From Clostridiales bacterium (lineage in GTDB: Bacteria > Bacillota > Clostridia > Lachnospirales > Lachnospiraceae): a stretch of DNA of 33,475 nt. The stretch covers positions 1 through 33,475 of the forward strand of contig JAAYPG010000191.1 in NCBI GenBank assembly GCA_012519905.1. The letters run 5' to 3'. Positions 7,427 through 15,839 of this stretch are shown one piece after another (position 1 is the stretch's first letter; each line of letters starts with the position of its first letter). The notes beneath the pieces are model-generated. The model was given only the letters and a program-made list of their open reading frames with translations. It was not told the origin of the DNA and did not search any database. The position numbers and the translations under genes were made by a program.

Positions 7427-7702
7427 TTATTTCTTAGAAGCCTTCATATCCTTAATCGGAATATTAGCAAACAGAGCTGGGACTGACCCATTGTGTATTT
7501 CTGATTCTGTCTGCGTGATCTTAATATCAAGTCCATCTAAGTCAATTTCAATATATTTTGATATTACTGCAATAATATCATTTTTTATCTGTTCCATAAC
7601 TTCGGGTGAGCAGCCTGCACGGTCCGATACCAGAACCAATTTTAATCTGTCTTTAGCAATGCTGCCGGTTCCCCTCCTTCTAAATAAATCTGCCAAACCC
7701 AT
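7427..7702 (-). CDS. minE: MinE, cell division topological specificity factor
   Basis: MinE stimulates MinD ATPase and sets up pole-to-pole Min patterning. At 91 residues it has normal length. It has an amphipathic membrane helix at 1-12 (MGLADLFRRRGT), then the MinD-contact segment AKDRLKLVLVSDRAG. The topological dimer domain includes EVMEQIKNDIIAVISKYIEID. ATG at 7702 follows GGGAGG at 6 bases. It is 11 bases downstream of minD and 12 upstream of rodA. No key segment is missing. Confidence 0.95.
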   Translation of the reverse strand: MGLADLFRRRGTGSIAKDRLKLVLVSDRAGCSPEVMEQIKNDIIAVISKYIEIDLDGLDIKITQTESEIHNGSVPALFANIPIKDMKASKK

Positions 7703-7713
7703 GATATACCTCC

Positions 7714-8502
7714 CTAATATTTCCTTTTTCCAAAAAGTTTACCAAAGAATGATTGTCTTTCATTTAAATCTAAGAAAGGAATATCTTCGCCGGTTAATCT
7801 TCTGGATATATTCATATAAGCCCGTCCTGCTAGGGAATCGGAGCCAACCAATGGTTCACCTTGATTTGTAGATATAACAATATTCTCGTCATCAGGAACT
7901 ACACCGATTAAGTCAACAGCTAATATCTCCATAACATCCTCACTGGACATCATATCTCCGCGCTTGACCATATCCATACGCAATCTGTTGACAACCAAAT
8001 AAGTTTCATTCATTTCATTGGCTTCTAACAAACCGATTATACGGTCGGCATCCCTGACGGCTGATACTTCAGGGGTGGTAACTACTAATGCCTTGTCGGC
8101 TCCAGCTATCGCATTACGAAAGCCTTGTTCAATACCAGCCGGACAATCCATTAATATGTAATCAAATTCTTCTCTTAGCTCATCAGCCAGTTTTCTCATT
8201 TGCTCTGGTGAAACGGCATTCTTGTCTCTGGTCTGAGCAGATGGTAATAAGTATAGGTTTGGATAGCGTTTGTCCTTAATTAAGGCATTACGTATCCGGC
8301 AATTTCCTTCAATGACATCCACCAGATTATATACTATTCGATTCTCAAGTCCCATGACAACATCAAGATTTCTAAGACCTATGTCTGTGTCAATTAAAAC
8401 CACCTTTTTCTCAAGCATTGCTAATCCGGTGCCGACATTGGCTGTGGTTGTTGTTTTACCAACGCCACCCTTTCCCGATGTAACAACTATTACTTCTCCC
8501 AT
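7714..8502 (-). CDS. minD: MinD, septum site-determining ATPase
   Basis: MinD is a membrane-binding deviant Walker ATPase that carries MinC to the membrane. The sequence has the deviant Walker A KGGVGKTT (11-18), a switch Asp in LIDTDIGLRNLD (D38/D40), Walker B YILMDCPAG (D120) and NEMNETYLVVNRLR. A C-terminal amphipathic membrane-targeting helix is SFFGKLFGKRKY. Length (262) is standard. ATG at 8502 follows GGAGG at 7 bases. A 101-base gap with two hairpins separates it from minC, whereas minE follows after 11 bases. Confidence 0.96.
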   Translation of the reverse strand: MGEVIVVTSGKGGVGKTTTTANVGTGLAMLEKKVVLIDTDIGLRNLDVVMGLENRIVYNLVDVIEGNCRIRNALIKDKRYPNLYLLPSAQTRDKNAVSPEQMRKLADELREEFDYILMDCPAGIEQGFRNAIAGADKALVVTTPEVSAVRDADRIIGLLEANEMNETYLVVNRLRMDMVKRGDMMSSEDVMEILAVDLIGVVPDDENIVISTNQGEPLVGSDSLAGRAYMNISRRLTGEDIPFLDLNERQSFFGKLFGKRKY

Positions 8503-8523
8503 ATCTTATCCTCCAGTTCATTT

Positions 8524-8588
8524 TGAGGCAGTGCCTCCAGAATTCCATTTTATCTATTAACAAGCAGGTCTATATTATTACTGCTTGT
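8524..8588. repeat. Two hairpins in the minC-minD gap
   Basis: Hairpin one is an 8-base perfect inverted repeat (8560-8567 with 8581-8588) around a 13-base AT loop, 15 bases after the minC stop. Hairpin two is GAGGC-3 bases-GCCTC (8524-8536), just before the minD ribosome site. Neither is followed by a T-run on the minus strand, so they look more like mRNA processing or stability elements than terminators. Confidence 0.5.
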
Positions 8589-8603
8589 ATATATTCATTT
8601 ATT

Positions 8604-9278
8604 TTATAGTCTTATATCATTAAGTACATTCTTGTTAAGTGGTTCAATATATATATTGTTATCTTCTAAGAAGGCAATTTTAGCTTCCTTAGTAGCATCC
8701 TTAACAGGCTTGTCCGGTGACCTGGCTATGACATCAGCTATTCTAATCTGAGTCGGTCTCATATCTAGGGCGACTACAAAGGAGTTGGTATTTCCTGTTG
8801 CCCCGGCAAAGGCATTTCCCTTTAATGATCCTAGAACTATGATGTTTCCTTTGGATACTACCCGGGCTCCGTTATTTACATCACCTATTATGACTACACT
8901 ATTTTCAAACTCTAAAGAAGCGCCTGAACGTAAAATACCCTTATAGAACTGTCCAGTATTATTATCAAGCTCCATAAGCTTTTCCTCAAGGGTCTTTTTG
9001 AAGAGCTCTTCCTTTTTGGGATCATTTTCTATAACACAGACAATTTTCATATCAGTATTTTTCCCAATTATGTCTAAAATATCCTGTTGCTCTTCATTAG
9101 TTAGAGTTCTTCCTTCAAAACTTATTGCCATTTTTGCATTTTCAAAGAATTTACTTGATTCTTTGAATTTATCTGCAATCTGCTTTTTTAGCACTTTAAA
9201 GTCGACATCAGGGTTCAAAACAAGACTTATGCCATATTTATTACCTTTAATCATCACTGAATTATTAACAGATTTCAT
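8604..9278 (-). CDS. minC: MinC, septum site-determining inhibitor
   Basis: MinC blocks FtsZ assembly away from mid-cell. The 224-residue product has a variable N-terminal FtsZ-inhibiting domain (about 1-100). The C-terminal right-handed beta-helix (about 113-190) shows repeated hydrophobic/Gly turns (SVVIIGDVNNGARV, GNIIVLGSLKG, AFAGATGN) and ends with MRPTQIRIAD, the typical MinC close. ATG at 9278 follows AGGAG at 6-7 bases. It starts 32 bases after the PBP2 gene stop and opens the minCDE order, inside the mre-rodA cluster. Confidence 0.95.
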   Translation of the reverse strand: MKSVNNSVMIKGNKYGISLVLNPDVDFKVLKKQIADKFKESSKFFENAKMAISFEGRTLTNEEQQDILDIIGKNTDMKIVCVIENDPKKEELFKKTLEEKLMELDNNTGQFYKGILRSGASLEFENSVVIIGDVNNGARVVSKGNIIVLGSLKGNAFAGATGNTNSFVVALDMRPTQIRIADVIARSPDKPVKDATKEAKIAFLEDNNIYIEPLNKNVLNDIRL

Positions 9279-9310
9279 TGTTATCTCCTAATGTTATATA
9301 TTTATTATGA

Positions 9311-12160
9311 TTAATCCGAAAACGCAGCAATATCATTTTCGGGTAGGATTGCTTCATTAGACGCTAATTCATCATTGTTGCCTAAATCAAAGTATAATTG
9401 ATATATATCTCTGGCAGTCTCTGCTGCATTACCGGAGGTATGTCCATTGGGAATAACCACAGTTACAGAGATTTCGGGTTTTTCATAAGGGGCAAAGGAA
9501 ACAAATAATGCATTGTTAGGCTTGCTAAGGCTAATCTGTGAGGTACCTGTCTTTGCTGCCACAGTTACTCCTAGATTACCGTAAAGTTTGTATACAGATC
9601 CTCTCTGCTCATTGGCAACCAGGTACATACCCTTACGAACACTTTCCCAGGTAGAATTCTTTATATCGTTTAATTGATTATATACTTCTGCCTCATTCTT
9701 CAGTATAATAGTACCATCCTTACTAATTATTCTGTCTAAGAGAGTCAGATTATAATTGGTACCACGATTTGCTATGGTAGTGATATATCTTGATAGCTGA
9801 ACAGGTGTATATAGATTAGTTCCTTGGCCGATTGTGGTACGTACTGTATCCTTGTCTGATACATTTGGAGCAGCCTCTCCTACTTCAACACCGGATTTGC
9901 TATCCAGGCCAAATAGCGAAGCGTATTTTTTAATACGACTTAAGCCCAGCTGTTCATTAAATTCACCATTACCATCAATACCTAAGCGATATCCTGTTTC
10001 ATAAAAATAATAGTTGCAGGACATCTTAATGGCATTGGCCAAATCAACTGCTCCATGGGTACGAGGATGGATATGGCATTTTGCTGGAAGTGAAATCTTC
10101 TCAAAAATACCTAGGTCAAGAATCTTCTCATAGGGATCCACTACCCCTTCCTCAAGCCCTGCAAAAGCGGTTATCATCTTAAAAGTAGATCCAGGAGCGG
10201 TCAGCTGCATAGTAGGACGATTCATTAAAGGAAAGGTCTTGTCTGTGGAAAGCCAATTATAATAATCACTGTCTATTTTATTTGCCAGCATATTATTATC
10301 ATAGCTTGGATATGTGACCATGGCAAGTACATCACCGTTATTTACATCATTAATAACAATTGAACCGCTACATGGCTCTAAGGCAAGCATGGCTGGTGTG
10401 ATTTCCAAGGAGCGTATCTTAGACTCCATAAACTTATAGGCAGATATTGCTCCAGTCTCTAATTTGTGAATATCCTCTTCATTATATTCTAGCACACCTT
10501 GAGCAAATAATAAAAGACAAATTTCAGTTCCTGACAATTTATACGAAAACACCAAATAGCGGTATATTTTTTTATTAAATGTGCCATCCTTTTCTAGTAT
10601 CTCCCATGTACGTTCTAGCAATATCTGATACAATTCCTCAGAACTAAAATAAGTATCAACATTTAACTTAGAAAGGTCAACATAGTTATTTGCCAAAGAA
10701 TATTGAAGAAAACTACTTAAGGACGTTTTATCATTTTGATAGGATCTTAAAACGCTATTATCCTTATCAAAATTATCTAACAAAATAATGCCCTGTTCGG
10801 TTAGAAGCTGGAATATATAATCTAGATACTCTTCCATTTCCTCAGCCTTATTGTTGGTCACTTCATTATCAGGCTCCAGTAATAAACCGAGCCGTGAAAA
10901 CACCTCAGCCTTTGCATCCTTAAACTTATTGTAAACCTTCTTTTCAATATCCTTTGCATCTGGGTCAGTGAATCTTTGGGGCTTGATAATGTTATTATCA
11001 ATTAATGCATAGTAGACTTCATAGATAGGTGTGTATATCTTACTGGCGCTTTCCCCTTTTGTACCATAATCCAGATCGGGCTTCAAATGGTCCAGAAGAA
11101 TGCCTGCAATTCTTTTTTCAAGTATATGATAGGCCGCCTTTTGTAGGTTTCCATCTATGGTTAGGTAGATGTCATTGCCAGCTAAAGGGTCCACCTTTTC
11201 CTCAATTCCTACTACTTTTTTGTTATCGTTGACTGTAACAAGTTCACTACCCTTTCTACCGGATAGATAAGCTTCAAATTCTTTTTCTAATCCTGTCTTA
11301 CCGACTATGTCCGATGAGTTATAATATTCTTCACCCATCTCGCTGTTAAGCTTCTCCAGCTCATCAGCGCTTATAAGTCCTGTATAGCCAAGCATATGAG
11401 AAAAATAAAGACTATCATGATAAATTCGCTTAGTTTGTTGTTTTATCTCTACCCCAGGTAGATCGGTAATATTCTCCATAACCATTGCAACAGTGCCTTC
11501 TGATATCTGAGAAGCTACTGTTATCTGCATGAATTTTGGATAATTATTAAATAAGGCATAGCGGACACTCATTATCTTTAGGGTCTCCTCTATGGTATAG
11601 TCATCTGATATTCCGAACATAGGATAAATGCTGGTCCCATATTTGAGGAAATTATAAACATCATTAGCAGAAGCATTAATTTGCTCCTCTGTCAACTGAT
11701 TATTTTCTAGAGCATATGCATAGACAGTCCTCTTAAAACGATTCAGTGCTGCACCTGATACTGTGAACTCAAATTCATCATTACCCTTATATTCAATATA
11801 GAAGGGATTATCCAGTGTATCTCCGTTCTTCTCTATTATCTGTATCAGCTTGTGAACTACGGCATTTCTTTGATTATTAGAGGTAATCAAAGAGCTATCC
11901 TCAATAACAACAGAGTATGAAAGGGTATTAGAGGCCAGTAGCATTCCATTACGGTCATATATATTACCTCTTGTACTCTTGATTTCCCTGCTTTCTGTAT
12001 TCTTATATTCATATTCCTCAGCATGGGTAGGGCCTTCTACGATTTGAAGTACGAATAAACGGTTTATTATAACTCCGAATAAAATCAGATATATAAAAGC
12101 GATTGGAAATAGCCTAGATTTTATTATCCTTTTTACAGTATCAAGAAAAATATCAAACAT
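9311..12160 (-). CDS. mrdA: Class B penicillin-binding protein 2 with large central insertion
   Basis: This D,D-transpeptidase cross-links peptidoglycan during elongation with RodA and MreBCD. It has one N-terminal helix (about 15-40), the dimerisation domain with STRGNIYDRNG and the DIVGKTGLEKEFE stretch. The transpeptidase motifs are S658-T-F-K661, S714-C-N716 and K870-T-G872. At 949 residues it is far longer than E. coli PBP2 (633) or Bacillus PbpA (~716). Residues about 355-590, between LQKAA and CSGSIVINDVNNGDVLAM, form a charged, mostly helical insertion without motifs I recognise. An in-frame ATG at 12190 is rejected: AAGGAGG lies six bases before 12160, and that start falls one base after the mreD stop. 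Confidence 0.93.
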   Translation of the reverse strand: MFDIFLDTVKRIIKSRLFPIAFIYLILFGVIINRLFVLQIVEGPTHAEEYEYKNTESREIKSTRGNIYDRNGMLLASNTLSYSVVIEDSSLITSNNQRNAVVHKLIQIIEKNGDTLDNPFYIEYKGNDEFEFTVSGAALNRFKRTVYAYALENNQLTEEQINASANDVYNFLKYGTSIYPMFGISDDYTIEETLKIMSVRYALFNNYPKFMQITVASQISEGTVAMVMENITDLPGVEIKQQTKRIYHDSLYFSHMLGYTGLISADELEKLNSEMGEEYYNSSDIVGKTGLEKEFEAYLSGRKGSELVTVNDNKKVVGIEEKVDPLAGNDIYLTIDGNLQKAAYHILEKRIAGILLDHLKPDLDYGTKGESASKIYTPIYEVYYALIDNNIIKPQRFTDPDAKDIEKKVYNKFKDAKAEVFSRLGLLLEPDNEVTNNKAEEMEEYLDYIFQLLTEQGIILLDNFDKDNSVLRSYQNDKTSLSSFLQYSLANNYVDLSKLNVDTYFSSEELYQILLERTWEILEKDGTFNKKIYRYLVFSYKLSGTEICLLLFAQGVLEYNEEDIHKLETGAISAYKFMESKIRSLEITPAMLALEPCSGSIVINDVNNGDVLAMVTYPSYDNNMLANKIDSDYYNWLSTDKTFPLMNRPTMQLTAPGSTFKMITAFAGLEEGVVDPYEKILDLGIFEKISLPAKCHIHPRTHGAVDLANAIKMSCNYYFYETGYRLGIDGNGEFNEQLGLSRIKKYASLFGLDSKSGVEVGEAAPNVSDKDTVRTTIGQGTNLYTPVQLSRYITTIANRGTNYNLTLLDRIISKDGTIILKNEAEVYNQLNDIKNSTWESVRKGMYLVANEQRGSVYKLYGNLGVTVAAKTGTSQISLSKPNNALFVSFAPYEKPEISVTVVIPNGHTSGNAAETARDIYQLYFDLGNNDELASNEAILPENDIAAFSD

Positions 12161-12161
12161 C

Positions 12162-12668
12162 TTAGTCCTCCTTGAATTCATTACGGTCAAGAGCGTGATT
12201 TATTGTATGTAGCAGTTTATACAATACAGTAGATACAGCTACAGTATATATTATTTCTGGTAGAATTAATCGACGAAAATAATATATAAAATCTAACTTG
12301 CCCCGTAACAAGAATTCAAAAACATAGTATAGGAATTGGTAAGCAAAATCAGCCAATGCTATAAAAACCAATGGCAGGGTAAAGTCATCTCTAGAATATA
12401 TTTTATGTGCATAGCCTACAAGATATCCAATTAAAAGCAGAATCATGGCATATAGACCGATGACATTGCCAAAGATGATGTCTACCAGTAGCCCTGAGAA
12501 AAAGCCTATAAGCATCCCTGTTGTTCTCCCTCTCATATAAGCATGGGATACAACAAGGATAAGAAGCAAATTTGGCATAACTCTTGCTAAGCTGATAAAT
12601 GGATATAGAGAGCTTTGTAGAACAAAGCATATAATAATTTCAACAAAATATATAATCGCCCGTTTCAA
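12162..12668 (-). CDS. mreD: MreD, rod shape-determining membrane protein
   Basis: MreD is an integral membrane scaffold of the elongasome. The 168-residue product has about five hydrophobic helices and the MreD pattern VMPNLLLILVVSHAYMRG followed by GMLIGFFSGLLVDIIFG (about residues 30-65). The start is TTG at 12668; a nearby ATG is out of frame, and an AGTAGGT site lies 7 bases upstream. Its final codons (EFKED) contain the ribosome binding site of the PBP2 gene, so the two are translationally coupled. It follows mreC by 18 bases. Confidence 0.92.
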   Translation of the reverse strand: MKRAIIYFVEIIICFVLQSSLYPFISLARVMPNLLLILVVSHAYMRGRTTGMLIGFFSGLLVDIIFGNVIGLYAMILLLIGYLVGYAHKIYSRDDFTLPLVFIALADFAYQFLYYVFEFLLRGKLDFIYYFRRLILPEIIYTVAVSTVLYKLLHTINHALDRNEFKED

Positions 12669-12686
12669 TTTGCATACCTACTTTTC

Positions 12687-13568
12687 TCATTCAATTGAAG
12701 AAGCCTCTTCTGGGAGTTCCTTTATTAAGGGCTCCTTCAGCTCTGTAATAATAAGGACCTCGCTTAATCGTTCAAAATCCACCACAGGGGTCAGATAGGC
12801 TGTCTTGGTCATATTATTAGAATCAAGCTTTATATCACTAACATAACCTATTAAAATACCTTGTAGAAACTTAGGGCTGGTATGGGCTGTGACTATCTCA
12901 TAGCCATCCTCCACTTCAGCATCCTTACTAATAAATTGGACGTGAATTTTTCCTTCTTCTATTAGTTTAAGGTCCCCCTGTACCACGCAGGTATCAGAGG
13001 TTTTTAAAAACATACCCCAAACAGCGCTTTTATCATCTATGATAGCGCGAACCTTAGAATGGTTATAATAGCATTCTGTAATTATACCTACAAGACCGTT
13101 GCCTGCCAGAACATTCATATCAACAGCTAGACCGTCTCTAGTTCCCTTATCTATAGTAAAGACGTTATACCAGTTATTGGTATCCTTATCGATAATACGG
13201 GCTGCGACCTTGGGGTAATCCAAGTATTTTTGATCTAGTTGGTATAACTCCCTAAGCTCATCTAACTCATACTTATTCTGTAGTAAAAGCTTATTCTCGT
13301 ATGATAGTACACTGACTTGATCCTTTAGTTTCTTGTTTTCTTGAGTAAGCTCCTTCATGCTACTTAAGGTATCAAGACCATCTGATATGTAGCTACCGAC
13401 AATATTGATACCTTTTTGCATGGGACTTATAGCTGAACCCACCACATTTCTTACAGGGTATAAATACTCATTAAAACGAAATGAAATTACAATTAGGCTT
13501 ATGCAAATAATCAATCCAATGATAAGCCAATGCTTTGGATTTAAATTAAATTTTGACCTACGTCTCAT
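12687..13568 (-). CDS. mreC: MreC, rod shape-determining protein
   Basis: MreC is an extracytoplasmic scaffold that activates PBP2-RodA. The 293-residue product has a short basic cytoplasmic tail and one membrane helix (about 14-31). A coiled coil spans about 70-112 (MKELTQENKKLKDQVSVL and following). The two-lobed beta domain includes ARIIDKDTNNWYNVFTIDKGTRDGL and MNVLAGNGLVGII. All are standard MreC features and the length is normal. Its GGGAG site overlaps the mreB stop (TAGGGAG), with ATG six bases on, so translation is coupled to mreB. Confidence 0.94.
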   Translation of the reverse strand: MRRRSKFNLNPKHWLIIGLIICISLIVISFRFNEYLYPVRNVVGSAISPMQKGINIVGSYISDGLDTLSSMKELTQENKKLKDQVSVLSYENKLLLQNKYELDELRELYQLDQKYLDYPKVAARIIDKDTNNWYNVFTIDKGTRDGLAVDMNVLAGNGLVGIITECYYNHSKVRAIIDDKSAVWGMFLKTSDTCVVQGDLKLIEEGKIHVQFISKDAEVEDGYEIVTAHTSPKFLQGILIGYVSDIKLDSNNMTKTAYLTPVVDFERLSEVLIITELKEPLIKELPEEASSIE

Positions 13569-13578
13569 TGCCGACTCC

Positions 13579-14601
13579 CTAATCTATTAAATTCTTTGGC
13601 CGTAAAGCATCAGCAAGACCAAAAAGCTGTGGTTCATCCATAATTCTGCCTAGACCCCTAGCTACGGTATTAGATGGGTCCTCGCAGATGTTAATTTTTA
13701 GACCTGTTTCCTTTGAAATTAGGCCCTCAAGTTCAAATATATTAGCAGATCCTCCAGTAACATAAATGCCGCCATCTATTATATCTGAAGAAATTTCAGG
13801 AGGCGTTCTTTCGAGTATAATTCGAATAGCATCTATTATGGAATACAAATATTCAGAAATAGCCTCGTATACAGTCTTTGAATTAACCTCCATAAGGGCA
13901 GGAAGTCCTGTTACCACATCTCTACCATATACATTAACAGATGCCTCTACATTAGGTAGGGCACTAGCAAGCTTTTTCTTAATATTTTCAGCTGTCTTAT
14001 CACCAATATAGAGATTGTGCTTCTTCTTTACAATCCCTTTGATAGCTTCATCTAGTTTGTTACCGCCTATAGGGATTAATTTACTTAAGACGATACCTCC
14101 TAAGGATAATATAGAAACCTCAGTGGTATCTGCCCCTATATCAACAACCATCACACCTCTTGCAGACATTATCTCAAGACCTGCACCAAGGGCATCTGCG
14201 ATAGGCTTATCAACTATTTTTATACGTCCCACCTTTAGATTTGATCTTGATATAAGTTCATAAAAGGAACGTCGTTCAACTTCGGTAATATCAGATGGAG
14301 TTGCTACTATATAATCTGCCGTGCCGGGTCTTTTAGAACCGCTAAGCTTTCTAATAAAACATTCTAAAAGGGCTGTCATATTAGCTACATCGGCTATTAC
14401 ACCGCTTCTGACAGGATGGGATACCACTATATTGGTAGGCGCTTTTTCATACATGTCATATGCTTCATCTCCTGTAGCAATGATAGCCTTTCTGTCGGCA
14501 ATAGCTATTGTATTTCGCTCGTCTAGTACTATTCCCTGCCCCTTTCTACTGATTTTTATAGTGCTTGTCCCAAAATCTATTCCATATGTTTTTATAGCCA
14601 T
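13579..14601 (-). CDS. mreB: MreB-family actin with altered catalytic site
   Basis: MreB filaments direct elongation-specific wall synthesis. The 340-residue product has phosphate loop 1 (IDFGTSTIKI, from about 8), VVDIGADTTEV (phosphate 2, 152-162), IPIGGNKLDEAI and the adenosine loop GIYVTGGSANI (278-288). Compared with Caulobacter/E. coli MreB, the IDEP/IEEP catalytic glutamate is Lys132 (VDKP), and GGGTT is GADTT. The segment that carries the hydrophobic membrane loop reads SGSKRPGT, without bulky hydrophobics. Place in mreB-mreC-mreD and length support mreB, though a diverged paralogue is possible. AGGAGG lies 9 bases before the ATG. Confidence 0.9.
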   Translation of the reverse strand: MAIKTYGIDFGTSTIKISRKGQGIVLDERNTIAIADRKAIIATGDEAYDMYEKAPTNIVVSHPVRSGVIADVANMTALLECFIRKLSGSKRPGTADYIVATPSDITEVERRSFYELISRSNLKVGRIKIVDKPIADALGAGLEIMSARGVMVVDIGADTTEVSILSLGGIVLSKLIPIGGNKLDEAIKGIVKKKHNLYIGDKTAENIKKKLASALPNVEASVNVYGRDVVTGLPALMEVNSKTVYEAISEYLYSIIDAIRIILERTPPEISSDIIDGGIYVTGGSANIFELEGLISKETGLKINICEDPSNTVARGLGRIMDEPQLFGLADALRPKNLID

Positions 14602-14654
14602 CTTCTAGTACCTCCTATATACACTTTGATGTCACAATTTACGCAACCGAGCAA

Positions 14655-15353
14655 TTATAGAAGCCCCTGTTCCTTAAAGCTGATATATCTATTATCACCA
14701 ATAATAATATGATCCATAAGTGTTAAGCCAATTAAATTACAGGCTTCTTTCATTCTTTTAGTCACTCTAATGTCCTCTGAGCTGGGTGAGGGGTCTCCAC
14801 TTGGGTGGTTGTGTATCAGTATAATATTCACTGCTTCTTCTTTTAGAGACTGAATAAGAACCTCTCTGACAGGCATGATAGACGCATTAATAGTTCCTGT
14901 GGACATAACCATATCCCTTATAAATCTGCTTTTAGAGTCAAGCATTAGAAGAAGCACTTGCTCCCTGGAAAGATGGCGTAAATCCTGCATATAATAGTCT
15001 GATATGCTCTCAGGAGTAATGAATTTCATACGCTCTTTATGTATTTCTTTTGCCATTCTCTTGGTTATCTCGGTAAGACATAGAAGCTGGATTGCCTTCA
15101 CTCTTCCGATACCTGGTATCTGTGTTAGCTCCTTCATAGTCAGGTAATTCAAGCCCTTAAGCCCTGGATTATTAGTTGAGTAGTTAAGAACCTTTATTGC
15201 CAGGTCTATGGCTCTTAACTTCCTTGTACCAGTTCTGAGAATGACCGCCAGCAGCTCCGCATCAGATAGACTCCCTGGACCGTAAGCTTCACATTTTTCA
15301 TAGGGACGTTCTGATACAGGTAAATCCTTGACAGTTAAATGGTTAGTATTCAT
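14655..15353 (-). CDS. radC: RadC family JAMM-domain protein
   Basis: RadC proteins were once linked to DNA repair; their function is not settled. The 232-residue protein begins with the UPF0758 N-terminal pattern (LPVSERPYEKC, GPGSLSDAELLAVILRTG). A helix-hairpin-helix follows (LTQIPGIGRVKAIQL). It ends with a metalloprotease-like JAMM site, E in MPVREVL and HNHPSGDPSPSSEDI (from about residue 181). The frame is open to a TTG at 15395, but AGGAGG lies five bases before ATG 15353, so the shorter form is chosen. It sits directly before mreB, as in many Firmicutes. Confidence 0.93.
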   Translation of the reverse strand: MNTNHLTVKDLPVSERPYEKCEAYGPGSLSDAELLAVILRTGTRKLRAIDLAIKVLNYSTNNPGLKGLNYLTMKELTQIPGIGRVKAIQLLCLTEITKRMAKEIHKERMKFITPESISDYYMQDLRHLSREQVLLLMLDSKSRFIRDMVMSTGTINASIMPVREVLIQSLKEEAVNIILIHNHPSGDPSPSSEDIRVTKRMKEACNLIGLTLMDHIIIGDNRYISFKEQGLL

Positions 15354-15406
15354 GAAATCCTCCTTCTCTCTCTCCAAGAATTCAGATTTGCTCAATACTA
15401 GTTTTA

Positions 15407-15682
15407 CTAAAGTTTCTTATAAATGAATATAGCTGCAAATGCACCAATAATACTTGCTATTGTAATCCTAATTCTAAAACCAAAATGAACTACCAGTGCT
15501 CCCAAATCTAGGGTTACTATATTACTGCCATTAGGATCACCGAAAGCAAAATCAATACCATAGTTCAACCATGATAGAAAATCGACTTTTCTTAATAAAT
15601 GCCCCAAAAAGCTTCCTACTACAATGCCGGCAAGAATTAAAAGAAATAAAGCCCATTTATTTTTACCCAATGTCCTAGCCAT
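15407..15682 (-). CDS. DUF4321 small membrane protein
   Basis: The 91-residue product has two membrane helices. The first is ALFLLILAGIVVGSFLGHLL-like near the N-terminus and the second is near the C-terminus (ITIASIIGAFAAIFIY). The intervening segment contains SWLNYGIDFAFG and LDLGALVVHFGFRI, the pattern of the DUF4321 family found beside radC/mre genes in Clostridia. Function is unknown. A GTG at 15700 is in frame, but AAGGAG sits correctly for ATG 15682. It lies 53 bases upstream of radC and may be the first gene of the shape/division cluster. The 157 bases upstream are AT-rich with no promoter I would defend. Confidence 0.82.
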   Translation of the reverse strand: MARTLGKNKWALFLLILAGIVVGSFLGHLLRKVDFLSWLNYGIDFAFGDPNGSNIVTLDLGALVVHFGFRIRITIASIIGAFAAIFIYKKL

Positions 15683-15839
15683 TGTATTGCTCCTTTTCAC
15701 ATTATGACTTAAGCTATGTAAATTCTTTGCTTTAATTTTATCATATTAAAGTTTTTTTGTATACAGTAAGAATGTCACTATACAGCAACTATAGCATAAT
15801 AAGGATACCAGAAATAAGGATAAGTTTATCTGGTAGAGT

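Noticed and set aside
12403-12630. 75-residue minus-strand frame inside mreD
   Set aside because: It is an alternate frame within mreD with no family match and no ribosome site.
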